Positions 40,801 to 47,311 of a stretch of DNA of 64,000 nt are shown in pieces. The notes beneath the pieces were generated by a model. That model saw nothing but the letters and a program-made list of their open reading frames with translations. It was not told the origin of the DNA and searched no databases. Source of the DNA: Pardosa pseudoannulata (lineage: Eukaryota > Arthropoda > Arachnida > Araneae > Lycosidae); NCBI GenBank assembly GCA_032207245.1, contig CM063498.1, positions 86,385,716 to 86,449,715 on the forward strand. Direction: 5' to 3'. Each line of letters begins with the position of its first letter. Position 1 is the first letter of the stretch. The position numbers were made by a program, and so were the translations under genes.

Positions 40801-43800
40801 ATGTAATAAACAGTAGTATAAAAAGTTTTGAAAATAAACAGCTTATTTTCATAAAAGAAATATAAACTTAATATAAAAAAGAATTTTTTATTTCATATAT
40901 GATTTATCACTAGTAGTTTGTTAATAGTATGTGCCATAATTTTGGGTAAATACATTGTAGCTTATACATGTTTAAAAGTTCAATGCCTGCATTGTATCAG
41001 AAGGAATTTCATTCCTTCTGCAGTGCTATTCCTATGCAAATGCACTGGAAGTCAACTTAGTCGATGGTGTGTGGTTATTGGAGATCACTGTATTATGCTG
41101 GGCATGGTATCATGGACCTGTTTTAGAAGACTATTTAGGATAATTAACAGTAGAGCTTAGAGTAAAGTATTTAGCATGTCAGCAATTAAAATTTGCCTTC
41201 ATCAAAAGTATTTACCAATAAAATGAGAATTAAATACTTTGTTAGAGAGCTGATGATCAGATGAACTTTCATTTTTTTAGACAATTATCATGTGTGTAGC
41301 ATTTAAACCAGAGCACCTTATCTGAGGAATGAATTGTAAGTAAAGCACCCCGGTAGCCCAAAAATATTGGCCAATATTAAAAATGTTATATCAATGTCCA
41401 TTAAATGATAACATTTCTAGATGATATCCCTGAATATCGTTTCTTGATATTTAGCAATGTTGATTAAATATTGTTGAATGTCAGGAAATATAATTTGATA
41501 TCCATAAAAAATATTTATTTTTTACAAATGTTGGCAGATATCATTGATTTTTAAAATATCATTTATATGGTTAAAGATATTATTAACGATATTAAAAAAA
41601 ATTGTGTGTTTGCAAAAACTGACAAATTTTTTAAATTTCACATGTTAGAATAACAATTCTCTTGTAAGCAATAAAAGAACTCTTTTAAAGGCTTTCTTTT
41701 AAACAATTTCAAATTTTAATGTTACATTATGTTTGCCAATATAAGCAAATGTTTAAAATTTTGATGCCCAATATTCAGCAGTTTTCAAAATATTGAACAA
41801 CATTTGTAGGACATTTATTGATATATATCTGCTACCTCAGCAGCTTATATGATGAATTTTCTTAATTTTTAAATCAATTATCATGTGTGGTGTTTAAACA
41901 CCAGGACAGTGTATCTACTAAAATAACATTACCTATATTTTTTCTGAGATTAGTAGATCTGTGTATAAGCTATAGACTTAGCTTTAGAAATAATTCCAAA
42001 AATTCTTGGAATATGTATTCTTGTAGATGTATGTATGTTTCATATGATAATATGTATAATTGTATAAAGTGTTTTCCTTGTTTTTTTAAATCTAAACAAA
42101 TTATTGATTTACAATTGTTAGGATCGCAACCTAGATTGGTTTCCAAGAATGCGTGCTATGTCTCTTGCTGCTGATGAAGCTGAGGGAGAACAAAATGAGA
42201 TGCGCACCTTGCAGTTGCAACTTGAAAATACTCAAAAGCTCTTATCCACATTATCCCACCAGCTTACAGATTTAAGAGACCAGGTGTGTATTTAAAGCTT
42301 TTATATGCTGATATTATCTCTATTTTTAATAGTAAGGTATTTTATTGAAGAAGTGTTTATAACAATGCTTTAGCTAACTCTCTATACAGTTAGCTCTTAG
42401 TTAATATTTTCACATGTTGTATTAAAGCTCATTATGGCTTTAAGTGGTTCTGGTATGGTATATTTATATTTCCAACTCTCTTTTATTTGAACATTTATGG
42501 TTCATTGATGTTTGTTCTTATTTAAATCATCAGTAGATGATGGTGTATTATATTTTGTGGAGTGTTTACAAATTTGAGATCCAGTGTATCAACTAGAATA
42601 GATACTTTACTGAAACATAAAGTGAGTTTATATGTATTGTAACGTCATTCAGGTGTCCTTGTGTAGAAAGCACTTGTTATAACTCAACGTCAGGATATCC
42701 ACATTTTTATTTACATTACTACATACAATATACATGTAAAAAACATTTAAATCTACAAATTAATACGAAATGTCTCATCACTCCTACTTAAACCCTCTTC
42801 ATTTTCTTTTTTAGTCATCATCAATCCACTCACTTCACTTCGTTTTCTTTTTAGTAATAATTCAGGGAGGAAAGGAAAAGTTGATGTTACAGTATATTAA
42901 GTCAATCATTTTCCTAATTCATGTTCTTAGTAATTCAAATTACTCTTTGAGTTTTTTATTTCCTTGTACAAAGCAATGGAAGTATTATATTTGAAAATTT
43001 TTTTTTAAATTTAACTGGAAGTAAATACTTTGGCCATGCTTGAATTCATTTTGACTAATTTTCATGTTACATCTGCACATACATACACAGAATCTTTAAA
43101 TATCCATTTTGGCAAGTTTCAACTTAGTATTTGTACGCATATACGTATCTTGCATAAATAAGAAACTGTATGATGTAGAATGTTAAAATTTTGTATTTAT
43201 GACTTTTGTAACATCTAGTTTGAGTAGTTCACTTTTTGATTGCAATCTGCATTCTGTATAATAAAAATTTCAATATAAGAGACATTAATGCCATCAATCA
43301 AAACTCAATTATTAGCTATGGAATTTTGAAATTTTCTATTTAGGACTTCCATAACACCTAGTTGAGAACCTTCATCCAGAGCACTACTTTAATCAAAATG
43401 TGTCATAAATGCTGAATTTAAAATATATATATGGTAGCAATTGTTAGCAAACTTTTTGAAACAATTGTGCTACCGTAATTTTGCATGTATAGTCCGCACC
43501 ATCGTGTAGTCTGCAGGTGCGATTTTTTATGTAAAAAAATTGCATAAATCGTCAGATAGTCTGCACCACTAGATAATCCATGGACTATACGTGCAAAAAT
43601 ATATATTTTAATATTTTAATATTAAATCATTTTAAAAATGAAAAGCTAAGTACAGTAGAGTGTCAAAAAGTCTATATATTCAGTAATTTGTTAAAAAAAA
43701 AAAAAACTTAATGCTATGTATTGCTTGGCTATACAGCATTCCAGTACAGAAACAGAGCGGCCTACATTTCTCTGTTTGAGAACCCAGCTATGTATATCGT

Positions 43801-45565
43801 CTTCTAATACAGGCCATTGTGTTTTTCTACGACGATTAGATCGCTTTCTTCCCATGTTTTATAATGTTTTCTTTTGCTTGTGCCAATTTCTTACTGCTTT
43901 TTTGTCAACCTCAAAATAACCGTTTGCTTTTCTATTTCCACCTGATTCTGCTTTCTGAATTACTTTCAGCTTGAAATCAGCAGTAAGACTGCAACAATGT
44001 TTTAAAGACATAATGAATGACCAATATTGCTGCAAATCAAAATTTTAGAACAAAGCACTCTGTTAGAAGTGATCCTCAGGGTAAAATGACCTTCAATCTT
44101 AAACCCATCCACTCTGTTGCCAATTGTCTGTAAATAGTGACTATCAACATTTTCCCGTACTCCAGGGCACAATTTAAGATTGTGCTACTTGCTAGTACTG
44201 ATTCGTTCTGCTCTATGGGTTGTTTTTTTTTCATGGTTTACTACCAGTACGATACAATGTTTTCTTGGCATTTCGTGAGTTGTGCTTTTTGTTTACATTT
44301 GATCATCAGTCATTCGTGTGTCTTGCTTTCCCCCCTCCCCTTCTAATTATGATGATTTAAGCAATGAACAACCAGCAGATAGTCTGTAGCTGCAGAAATT
44401 TGCTTTTTAAACACAGATGGTCTGCAGACTATACATTCAAAATTATGGTACTTAAAAAAAAAAAACCTGTGCAACACTCAGTATTTGATTTATTTCCATT
44501 TTTTGGATTTTTCCAAAATGGCAAAAGTAATTAAGTAAAGAACATGAATTTAAACTTTAAGAAATTGCTACTAAAATACATCTGAAATACCATTAGAAAC
44601 TTTTGAAAGTGTTTATCAAAAACAAGAATATTTGAGTAGTATAAAATGCTTTAAAAAGTTAGAGAATATTATATGAACTACACATTGGTTACTCAAAAAT
44701 TAAAGTAATATTGTCTGTTTTCTTTGATTGTTATTGTAGGTATGCATCATAAATTTCTACTTACTGAACAGAGTGTTAATAAAGAATATTTGAATATTTT
44801 GCAGCCATACATAATGTGTCATATGCAAATGATGTTGGGCACATTATACTTAATATTATAATGAAAACTTAACTAATAATCCTAACTTAATATATTTATT
44901 CATAAAATTAAAAACAAAAAATATAATTTAAATTTTTAAATATACTTTGATGTGATTTTCAAAATCAAGATTTTTACCAACTCTGCTATTGTTGCAATGG
45001 GTGAAAATTTACTACAAACTTTTAGAGGGTTTCAAAAAATTACTGTAAAGCATATTTTGAGGTTTTGAAGATGTGTTGAGAGAAATGTGTTGCACTTGTA
45101 AGAATATACAATAATGCTCAAGAATATACATTTGCTCCATAACAGCGCTTCCAATATTTTTTTTATTATAGTATATAAGAGCCAAATGATGGTCGAATAG
45201 TAGAGTGTTGTTATTCAGTACTGGAGTTCGCAGATTCGTATCCTGCTGCTGGCATGGATGTTCATAGCCATTGAGAATCAGCTTTAAGCAGTAGGCCTCA
45301 GTCTTATTAACCCTCATTAGCAAAACAGTAGATCCTAGCACTTCAACCCAAACCAAATCATATTTTATAAGAAAATTATGGGGAAAACACTCCTAATTTT
45401 TCCTGCAGCGAACTTTAGTAGTATCACATGCTTTACTACATGTATCATTTGTTATTGTAGATGACTGAACAACGAAAGCAAAAACAGAGATTGGGTCTTC
45501 TTGGAACCCCTTCCATTACCGCCCCATTCAGGCAGTCATCAACTGCAAGTTCTGTAAATGTTTAG
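1618..45565 (+). CDS. ITPR: Inositol 1,4,5-trisphosphate receptor, 3' part (21 exons, partial)
   Basis: This is a ligand-gated Ca2+ release channel of the endoplasmic reticulum. It is a tetramer that opens on IP3 and Ca2+ binding downstream of phospholipase C. The 21 exons join without a phase conflict into 3288 bp, giving 1095 C-terminal residues plus TAG at 45563-45565. Visible parts, numbered in this fragment: RIH-associated region about 255-395; acidic stretch about 432-450; TM1 about 588-606; TM2 about 620-637; TM3 about 655-684; TM4 about 703-722; TM5 about 750-772; a luminal loop with Asn sequons about 791-860; filter GGGIGD 885-890; TM6 about 905-930; a Cys/His linker motif with C950, C953, H970 and H975; C-terminal coiled coil about 1025-1075. 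All introns are GT-AG except one GC-AG. The family is certain. The single-gene symbol assumes that, as in most arthropods, there is one paralogue. Confidence 0.97.
3521..3829 (+). CDS. ITPR: ITPR exon 2 (residues 17-119)
   Basis: 309 bp, phase 0-0, acceptor TTTTATAG and donor GTAAGT. It contains the diagnostic ITPR stretch [20 protein letters not shown] followed by [11 protein letters not shown]. Between them and the start lies a less conserved linker of about 40 residues. Confidence 0.96.
4373..4672 (-). repeat. tRNA-derived SINE-like element, family 2
   Basis: A block richer in GC than its surroundings inside an ITPR intron. On the - strand it starts CACCTGAGCAGCAG. It has an A-box-like TAACTCAACTGG and, at tRNA-like spacing, a B-box-like GAGTTCAGAGCCC. 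The rest is unlike family 1 in this window. No target duplication was identified. Confidence 0.45.
5106..5301 (+). CDS. ITPR: ITPR exon 3 (residues 120-184)
   Basis: 196 bp, phase 0 to 1, acceptor TTGCAG and donor [26 protein letters not shown] is a conserved ITPR segment. The second half is a charged, low-conservation linker. Confidence 0.95.
6808..6963 (+). CDS. ITPR: ITPR exon 4 (residues 185-236)
   Basis: 156 bp, phase 1 to 1, acceptor CTAG and donor GTGTGT. It encodes a variable Ala/Thr-rich linker with a conserved helix-like start, [20 protein letters not shown]. This corresponds to the weakly conserved region before the RIH-associated domain. Confidence 0.9.
8107..8264 (+). CDS. ITPR: ITPR exon 5 (residues 237-289)
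   Basis: 158 bp, phase 1 to 0, acceptor AAAAG and donor GTTAGC. It contains [20 protein letters not shown], the start of the RIH-associated domain shared by IP3 and ryanodine receptors. Confidence 0.97.
8615..9403. mobile_element. Non-autonomous DNA transposon (hAT-like MITE)
   Basis: Left end CATGGTTTCCGCGCACC and right end, read inward on the - strand, CAGGGTACCTGCC form short imperfect inverted termini. Both are directly flanked by TACTTA. Subterminal copies of GGAAAGTCATG repeat at both ends. No coding capacity is seen. The CA(G/T)GGT ends suggest hAT, although the shared flank is 6 bp rather than the usual 8. Confidence 0.55.
10294..10469 (+). repeat. tRNA-derived SINE, family 1, diverged copy
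   Basis: tRNA-like head with a B-box-like GGTTTGAATCC, followed by the family tail (TTTATAGCTGTTTAGAATAA, then CATTAGTCCCCACTCTCATT) and ending AAACCAAACT. It is alignable with the copy at 13530 but clearly older. It sits in the intron before ITPR exon 6. Confidence 0.7.
10776..10976 (+). CDS. ITPR: ITPR exon 6 (residues 290-356)
   Basis: 201 bp, phase 0-0, acceptor TTTAG and donor GTAGGT. It contains [20 protein letters not shown] and [13 protein letters not shown], the most conserved core of the RIH-associated domain. Confidence 0.98.
12089..12199 (+). CDS. ITPR: ITPR exon 7 (residues 357-393)
   Basis: 111 bp, phase 0-0, acceptor TTTTACAG and donor GTTTGT. It contains [20 protein letters not shown], which continues the RIH-associated domain. 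Confidence 0.97.
13530..13708 (+). repeat. tRNA-derived SINE, family 1, young copy with target duplication
   Basis: The head carries an A-box-like TGGCCGATTGG and a perfect B box GGTTCGAATCC, the internal RNA polymerase III promoter. The tRNA-unrelated body runs to a tail of four CCAAA-like units. CAAATATTTTGTT occurs directly before (13517-13529) and again after (13708-13720), a perfect 13-bp target duplication. Its CpG-rich head is intact, which fits recent insertion. It is not a functional tRNA gene because the acceptor arm does not close and a body and tail follow. Confidence 0.85.
14441..14536 (+). CDS. ITPR: ITPR exon 8 (residues 394-425)
   Basis: 96 bp, phase 0-0, acceptor TTTTACAG. 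It encodes [20 protein letters not shown] and ends MSPKQL. The donor is GTCAGT at 14537. A GTAAAG a few bases further on would shift the frame into the next exon and is not used. Confidence 0.95.
15398..16535 (+). mobile_element. Unclassified interspersed repeat, family A, short copy
   Basis: It begins TACTAGC and ends with ACAGACAGACAC, AAATTCATTTTTATATATAT. Most of its length aligns with 30.9-32.0 kb. It contains GATGACGTCACATTGCTAG and an internal repeat of GATAAATTAAAAA about 118 bp apart. No reading frame is present. Class unresolved: ends like these are common in arthropod non-autonomous repeats, but I cannot assign a superfamily. Confidence 0.7.
16703..16951 (+). CDS. ITPR: ITPR exon 9 (residues 426-508)
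   Basis: 249 bp, phase 0-0, acceptor CATTACAG and donor GTAAAT. A run of Glu and Asp (about residues 434-450) precedes the conserved [19 protein letters not shown] and ends SHTAQIE. The intron that follows is over 6 kb and carries a hAT transposon. Confidence 0.97.
17036..17162. repeat. (TA)n microsatellite
   Basis: About 125 bp of nearly pure TA dinucleotides with a short AT-rich interruption, in the intron after ITPR exon 9. Confidence 0.95.
17163..17600. repeat. Dispersed repeat, family B, next to (TA)n
   Basis: ATATTTTTAATTGTCAGGGC, TTGTTTGGCAATGT and ACAAAAATGCATACA have close counterparts at 35275-35600. Both copies directly follow a long (TA)n tract, so the dinucleotide run may be part of the element or its insertion site. 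Boundaries are approximate. Confidence 0.45.
18083..20834 (+). mobile_element. hAT transposon, nearly full length, inactive
   Basis: The termini CAGACATGCCAAC at 18083 and GTTGGCATGTCTG ending at 20834 are perfect 13-bp inverted repeats. The 2752 bp between them hold a promoter-like 5' region richer in GC than the host intron, one transposase gene with two frameshifts, and a short 3' region. The left flank AATGTATG is not repeated on the right, where a (TA)n tract begins directly at the terminus and may have replaced the duplication. It is inserted in sense orientation in the ITPR intron between exons 9 and 10. Confidence 0.9.
18659..20610 (+). pseudogene. hAT transposase, two frameshifts, catalytic Asp lost
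   Basis: It starts [14 protein letters not shown]-like zinc finger follows (CSVC, then RRHVECSRH about 30 residues in). The frame breaks at an A6 run (18995-19000) and again at a T6 run (20392-20397), just before the C-terminal hAT dimerisation motif [13 protein letters not shown]; the gene ends TAA at 20608. In the middle frame (from 18978) the first catalytic Asp is present at residue 55 (VAMDGS). The second, usually an Asp in a DNA(N/S)VM context, reads TYNASVM with Tyr at residue 123. Two shifts plus the substitution make it inactive. Homopolymer shifts could also be assembly errors, but the Tyr cannot be explained that way. Confidence 0.88.
20835..20879. repeat. (TA)n microsatellite abutting the hAT right end
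   Basis: 45 bp of TA directly after the terminal CTG of the hAT element. It may mark a TA-rich target site that later expanded. Confidence 0.9.
21164..22114. mobile_element. Non-autonomous TA-site DNA transposon (pogo/Tc1-like)
   Basis: Left end CCATATATTTCTGAATATAA and right end, read inward, TCGTATATTTTCGTGAATAA are imperfect inverted repeats. TA flanks both sides (21162-21163, 22115-22116). Copies of GTATATAAGCTG recur near both ends. No transposase remnant is evident. TA target choice and end sequence point to the Tc1/mariner/pogo group. Confidence 0.65.
22365..22803. mobile_element. Candidate solo LTR
   Basis: A 439-bp block richer in GC than its surroundings. It starts TGTGACGACTGTAGCTGTCA and ends CCCCATTATTACA, so TG...CA and TGT...ACA ends are present. 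The flanks are TA-rich (ATATA and AATAT) and do not give a clear 5-bp duplication. No internal region or second LTR is visible. Gypsy-type solo LTR is the best guess. Confidence 0.35.
22804..22828. repeat. (AT)n microsatellite
   Basis: Short AT dinucleotide run directly after the candidate solo LTR. Confidence 0.9.
23332..23457 (+). CDS. ITPR: ITPR exon 10 (residues 509-550)
   Basis: 126 bp, phase 0-0, acceptor TTATTTAG and donor GTTAGT. It contains [19 protein letters not shown] and ERDEQGSK, highly conserved sequence just before the channel domain. Confidence 0.98.
24476..24542 (+). CDS. ITPR: ITPR exon 11 (residues 551-572)
   Basis: 67 bp, phase 0 to 1, acceptor TTATTAG and donor GTGGGT. 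It encodes [20 protein letters not shown], directly before the first membrane segment. Confidence 0.96.
24656..24775 (+). CDS. ITPR: ITPR exon 12, membrane segment 1 (residues 573-612)
   Basis: 120 bp, phase 1 to 1, acceptor TTCTAG and donor GTTAGT. It begins QPLLYW. The hydrophobic stretch [19 protein letters not shown] is TM1 of the ion transport domain. Confidence 0.96.
25214..25389 (+). CDS. ITPR: ITPR exon 13, membrane segments 2 and start of 3 (residues 613-671)
   Basis: 176 bp, phase 1 to 0, acceptor CACATAG and donor [24 protein letters not shown] is TM2. [20 protein letters not shown] begins the TM3 region, with the conserved LGLQPTL. Confidence 0.96.
25645..25809 (+). CDS. ITPR: ITPR exon 14, membrane segments 3-4 (residues 672-726)
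   Basis: 165 bp, phase 0-0, acceptor TTTTAG and donor GTAAGT. It contains [10 protein letters not shown] and the hydrophobic segment [20 protein letters not shown] (TM4). Confidence 0.96.
26568..26760 (+). CDS. ITPR: ITPR exon 15, membrane segment 5 (residues 727-790)
   Basis: 193 bp, phase 0 to 1, acceptor [28 protein letters not shown] and [15 protein letters not shown] form the TM4-5 linker and TM5. The exon ends TCAG and is followed by GCATGT, not GT. Only this cut gives phase 1, which the next exon (G+GT) needs, so the intron is read as GC-AG. Confidence 0.95.
27838..27993 (+). CDS. ITPR: ITPR exon 16, luminal loop (residues 791-842)
   Basis: 156 bp, phase 1 to 1, acceptor TTTCTAG and donor GTAATT. 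It encodes the variable loop between TM5 and the pore, Ser- and Asn-rich, with possible glycosylation sequons NCT and NDS. Conservation is low, as usual for this loop. The call rests on phase agreement on both sides and on position. Confidence 0.85.
28075..29085. mobile_element. Non-autonomous DNA transposon, Merlin-like, perfect 8-bp TSD
   Basis: The termini GGAACAGATGTATTATAGAT and, inward from the right, GGTACAGATGCATTATAGAC are 24-bp inverted repeats with three mismatches. ATGATACT occurs directly on both sides (28067-28074 and 29086-29093). GG ends with an 8-bp duplication fit Merlin, though P or another group cannot be excluded. The interior has an A41 tract (28221-28261) and no transposase. 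It lies in the intron between ITPR exons 16 and 17. Confidence 0.75.
28221..28261. repeat. Poly(A) tract, 41 nt
   Basis: Uninterrupted A run followed by CCATGGTGGTGG, inside the Merlin-like element. Its length may be uncertain in the assembly. Confidence 0.9.
29303..31993 (+). mobile_element. Unclassified interspersed repeat, family A, long copy
   Basis: It starts TACTAGCTGCTTCGCACCC and ends CAGACAGACAGACACACAC, AAATTCATTTTT. The last 1 kb (about 31000-31993) matches 15.6-16.5 kb closely, for example AAATTTATGACAAACCACAT. The first 1.6 kb has no counterpart in the short copy, so one copy is deleted or the other has an insertion. Within it, a motif around GATAGAACATGG occurs twice (about 29723 and 30478), so the extra part is itself internally duplicated. 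No intact coding region is seen. Confidence 0.6.
32996..33634. mobile_element. piggyBac-like MITE with TTAA target sites
   Basis: TTAA at 32992-32995 is followed by CCCTCTAAGCGG. On the right, CCACTCAGAGGG is followed by TTAA at 33635-33638. The ends are inverted repeats (CCCTCTRAGYGG) bordered by TTAA, the signature of piggyBac-type elements. It is 639 bp, with CG-containing interior segments and no transposase. Confidence 0.75.
33905..34071 (+). CDS. ITPR: ITPR exon 17, pore loop (residues 843-898)
   Basis: 167 bp, phase 1 to 0, acceptor TTTTCAG and donor GTGAGT. After an acidic luminal stretch it encodes [20 protein letters not shown] and the selectivity filter GGGIGD at residues 885-890. 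Vertebrate receptors have GGGVGD here. Confidence 0.98.
34190..34238. repeat. (AT)n(GT)n microsatellite
   Basis: About 40 bp of AT followed by GTGTGTGT. Confidence 0.9.
34677..34711. repeat. (AT)n microsatellite
   Basis: About 35 bp of AT followed by TGTATGTATG. Confidence 0.9.
35141..35234. repeat. (AT)n(GT)n compound microsatellite
   Basis: AT dinucleotides with two single-base interruptions, turning into about 28 bp of GT. Confidence 0.95.
35236..35610. repeat. Dispersed repeat, family B, second copy next to (TA)n(TG)n
   Basis: It contains ATATTTTTAATTGCCAGAGC, TTGCTCAGCAATGT and CAAAAATGCATAAAACA in the same order as at 17.2-17.5 kb, with about 70-80% apparent identity in the alignable blocks. 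Boundaries are approximate. Confidence 0.45.
35759..35924 (+). CDS. ITPR: ITPR exon 18, membrane segment 6 (residues 899-953)
   Basis: 166 bp, phase 0 to 1, acceptor TTACCAG and donor GTATGT. It begins [20 protein letters not shown] and continues [12 protein letters not shown], the TM6 gate helix and its cytosolic extension. It ends CFIC, the first half of the Cys/His motif. Confidence 0.98.
37212..37372 (+). CDS. ITPR: ITPR exon 19, Cys/His linker (residues 954-1007)
   Basis: 161 bp, phase 1 to 0, acceptor TTTCAG and donor GTAATA. It contains [20 protein letters not shown], which supplies the His residues (970, 975) of the C2H2-type linker that couples the cytosolic part to the pore. It then encodes [11 protein letters not shown]. 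Confidence 0.97.
37823..37908. repeat. Poly(T) tracts, 54 nt and 20 nt
   Basis: T54 (37823-37876), then GCCGCGTCCACA, then T20 (37889-37908). The flanking block 37545-38480 is richer in CG than the intron around it and may be one or more old elements. A poly(A) tail of something inserted in antisense is possible but not shown. Confidence 0.85.
38229..38277. repeat. Short inverted repeat (hairpin)
   Basis: AATACTGTT and AACAGTATT are perfect 9-bp arms. Inside them ATCGATATT and AATATCG can extend the stem. Such hairpins are common inside DNA transposons; no terminal repeats were found around it. Confidence 0.5.
38490..38647 (+). repeat. tRNA-derived SINE, family 1, internally deleted copy
   Basis: A perfect B box GGTTCGAATCCC, then TTCGCAGCCATTCAGAATCG and the end AGACCAAACTAAAT match the copy at 13530. 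The region between the A and B boxes is shortened. Confidence 0.65.
38745..40340. repeat. Old imperfect tandem duplication in ITPR intron
   Basis: Two segments carry the same landmarks in order. Copy A (38745-39230) has AAATTGTCCACTAAAAAA, ATTTCATACTTAGGTACTTG and a T/C-rich end. Copy B (39258-40340) has AAATTGTCCATTTAAAAA, ATTTCATACTTAGGCACTTG and a similar end. Copy B carries about 0.6 kb extra. The sequence is AT-rich throughout and looks non-coding. Confidence 0.5.
40348..40481. repeat. Long palindrome, about 49-bp arms
   Basis: The arms at 40348-40396 and 40433-40481 are nearly perfect inverted repeats. The innermost 22 bp read CTTGCAAGCATTGCAC and its complement. The spacer contains TCTATC repeats that can extend the stem. 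A foldback element, palindromic rearrangement or assembly foldback could produce this. Confidence 0.85.
40545..40600. repeat. Perfect palindrome, 25-bp arms, 6-nt loop
   Basis: The left arm begins GTCCTCATATTTTG (40545-40569), the loop is TTAAAT, and the right arm (40576-40600) is its exact reverse complement. It lies only 64 bp from the longer palindrome. Confidence 0.95.
42122..42283 (+). CDS. ITPR: ITPR exon 20, C-terminal tail and coiled coil (residues 1008-1061)
   Basis: 162 bp, phase 0-0, acceptor TTGTTAG and donor GTGTGT. It begins [15 protein letters not shown], then an amphipathic Leu/Gln-rich helix that forms the tetrameric coiled coil in this family. Confidence 0.97.
43473..44448 (-). 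mobile_element. pogo/Tigger-type DNA transposon, internally deleted
   Basis: The ends CCGTAATTTTGCATGTATAG and, inward from the right, CCATAATTTTGAATGTATAG are 26-bp inverted repeats with few mismatches. TA flanks both (43471-43472 and 44449-44450). Internal subterminal copies of AGTCTGCA occur. The interior keeps only the N-terminal part of a transposase on the - strand. Confidence 0.85.
43735..44011 (-). pseudogene. pogo/Tigger-like transposase, N-terminal remnant
   Basis: On the - strand it starts ATG at 44011. An HTH-like start ([18 protein letters not shown]) runs into [11 protein letters not shown], then an in-frame TAA. The same frame continues with [20 protein letters not shown] and [14 protein letters not shown], a CENP-B-type HTH. 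The catalytic DDE domain is missing. The remnant lies in the ITPR intron after exon 20, opposite to the host gene. Confidence 0.75.
45181..45357 (+). repeat. tRNA-derived SINE, family 1, diverged copy
   Basis: It starts GCCAAATGATGGTCGAATAG and includes CTGGAGTTCGCAGATTCG and GGCATGGATGTTCATAGCC, ending ACCCAAACCAAATC. It aligns along its length with the copy at 13530. It lies about 100 bp upstream of the last coding ITPR exon. Confidence 0.75.
45461..45565 (+). CDS. ITPR: ITPR last coding exon (residues 1062-1095, stop)
   Basis: 105 bp from acceptor TTATTGTAG to TAG at 45563-45565. It encodes [15 protein letters not shown], a conserved ITPR C-terminus, followed by a Ser/Thr-rich end. The stop lies 12 bases before a good donor (AAAA/GTAAG), which suggests a spliced 3' UTR. 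Confidence 0.97.
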   Translation: MTEQRKQKQRLGLLGTPSITAPFRQSSTASSVNV

Positions 45566-46637
45566 GGACCATTAAAAGTAAGTTATTTCTGTCTTACAAG
45601 TGCCTTATTCAGTATTACCACTGTTTGTTATCCATTAAAAATGTGTATTGTAGTTTCATACTGATATGTCACACTGGTATATATAGTTCCCATACACAAT
45701 ATTTTACCTAAAATTATAGAAGTTTGTTTCATAAACTGCCTTAGCTTATATGCCACACATAATTTACTTAAAGGAAATTAAAGTTCATTGGCTCATTGGT
45801 ACTTCTACAAAACTTTTAATTCCCATTTTTTGAGCAACTACTTCTGTTTGAAACTGAAGACTAACTGTTGACAATGTTGATTATTTTTCTCTTTGCTGCA
45901 TTATCTATTTGTCTATATTATTTTCCAAAATAGGTCAGATTATGATGTCATTTTGACAGATGTGGATGTTTAAAAATAGGAACAAAAAAATAAAACAAGA
46001 CTTTCAGTTCTTAGGATACAACACATGTATAAAAAAAGTTATGTAGTTTAAATTAAGTTAAATCAACCTCAACCATGTTGGCAATACTGTGACTTCACAC
46101 ACAATTGCTTATGTTGTAGCGGGCATATTTGCAAGGAGCAGTACTCACTGATGGCATATGAAAGCCCTGTCAGGTTGACACTGTGTAGTTCAATATGAAA
46201 AAACACAATAATTTCATCTTCAGGTATTTTTTTTCTTTTTCCTAAATCTTAAAAATTCAATTGTTTGGGAGTATAATAGTTCTTTCTTTATTTTTTATTT
46301 CATTCTTTTATCCAATTGTAAATTAACTAGTCCAATAAGAGCTGTAATTATTTTTGTTAATCTTAATTAAAAGCTATTTTGATTTCCTTCTTTCTCATGT
46401 TTATTCTTGCATTTAACACTGGAGTATCCAGCTGCTTTAAACATCTGCAATGACTAAAGCTTTGTTTTAATTAAACTGTGCATTTTATTCCATATTGTTA
46501 ACTCTCTCCTACTTGTAGATTTTATAAAAATTGACCAATTAGGAAAGTGCAGCCTCATTCTTGTGTAAGGTTTCCACTGTGGCCCTAGATCCCTTATAAG
46601 TTGTAAACCTCTAATCTAAAATATTATATATGATACA

Positions 46638-47311
46638 TAGGGCTAGATTATATATCATTATATTGTTAAATATTGATATTTTTCAAGTATTATGGTAAAA
46701 TATTTAAAATTCTGCTCTGCCAATATATTTCCCATTACTGATACTGTTTTTCCTCCACATGCCATATCATGGATTACTAAAAGATATCCTGAATATTCCA
46801 CATATATTGATATAAAGGGATAATACTCTAGTTACTGAATTTGTTTGACAGTTGTACATATTTGACACAAACACGAATAAAAATCTATTGTTTAAGGTTA
46901 TCTCATATCTGTCAAGTTCTTTGCTAATATATCCTGATAAATTCATATGATACATTTGGGTAAACACCAGGGAGTTCAATAGTGCCCTATTTCTGTATCT
47001 GCTACTGGTTTGTATCTATTGGAATAGATCAAAAATATCAATATTCACTGCTTGATTACAATAGCAAGTGACATGTGCACATGTTGATATATTTTGATAG
47101 CTTGCTGCTTGCTCATTCACATCTCTTTCATATTCTGTTGATATTTTAAGTGCATAGTGTTTACATGTAAATATCTAGATATTGTTAGTCTTTCAAAAAT
47201 AGGGATTTCTATTCATTCCTAATTTGAAGTAGTATTGTGATGTATTAATGATATTGATATAAAATTTGGGGATATATCGCAATATTAAATTTCTGACATC
47301 GTACAGCCTTA
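46638..47311. mobile_element. hAT-like MITE with 8-bp TSD
   Basis: Left end TAGGGCTAGATTATATATC; right end, inward, TAAGGCTGTACGATGTC. The flanks are ATGATACA (46630-46637) and ATGATATA (47312-47319), 7 of 8 identical. The interior has repeated GATATT-type motifs and no coding. The inverted termini are short and diverged, but the ends are of a known hAT type. Confidence 0.6.

Noticed and set aside
41333..41850. A further DNA transposon with GGTAGC near both ends
   Set aside because: AAGCACCCCGGTAGC and AAGCTGCTGAGGTAGC are weak inverted repeats and no target duplication is visible.
42639..42800. A second solo LTR starting TGTAACGTCATTCAGG
   Set aside because: No convincing CA end or flanking duplication.
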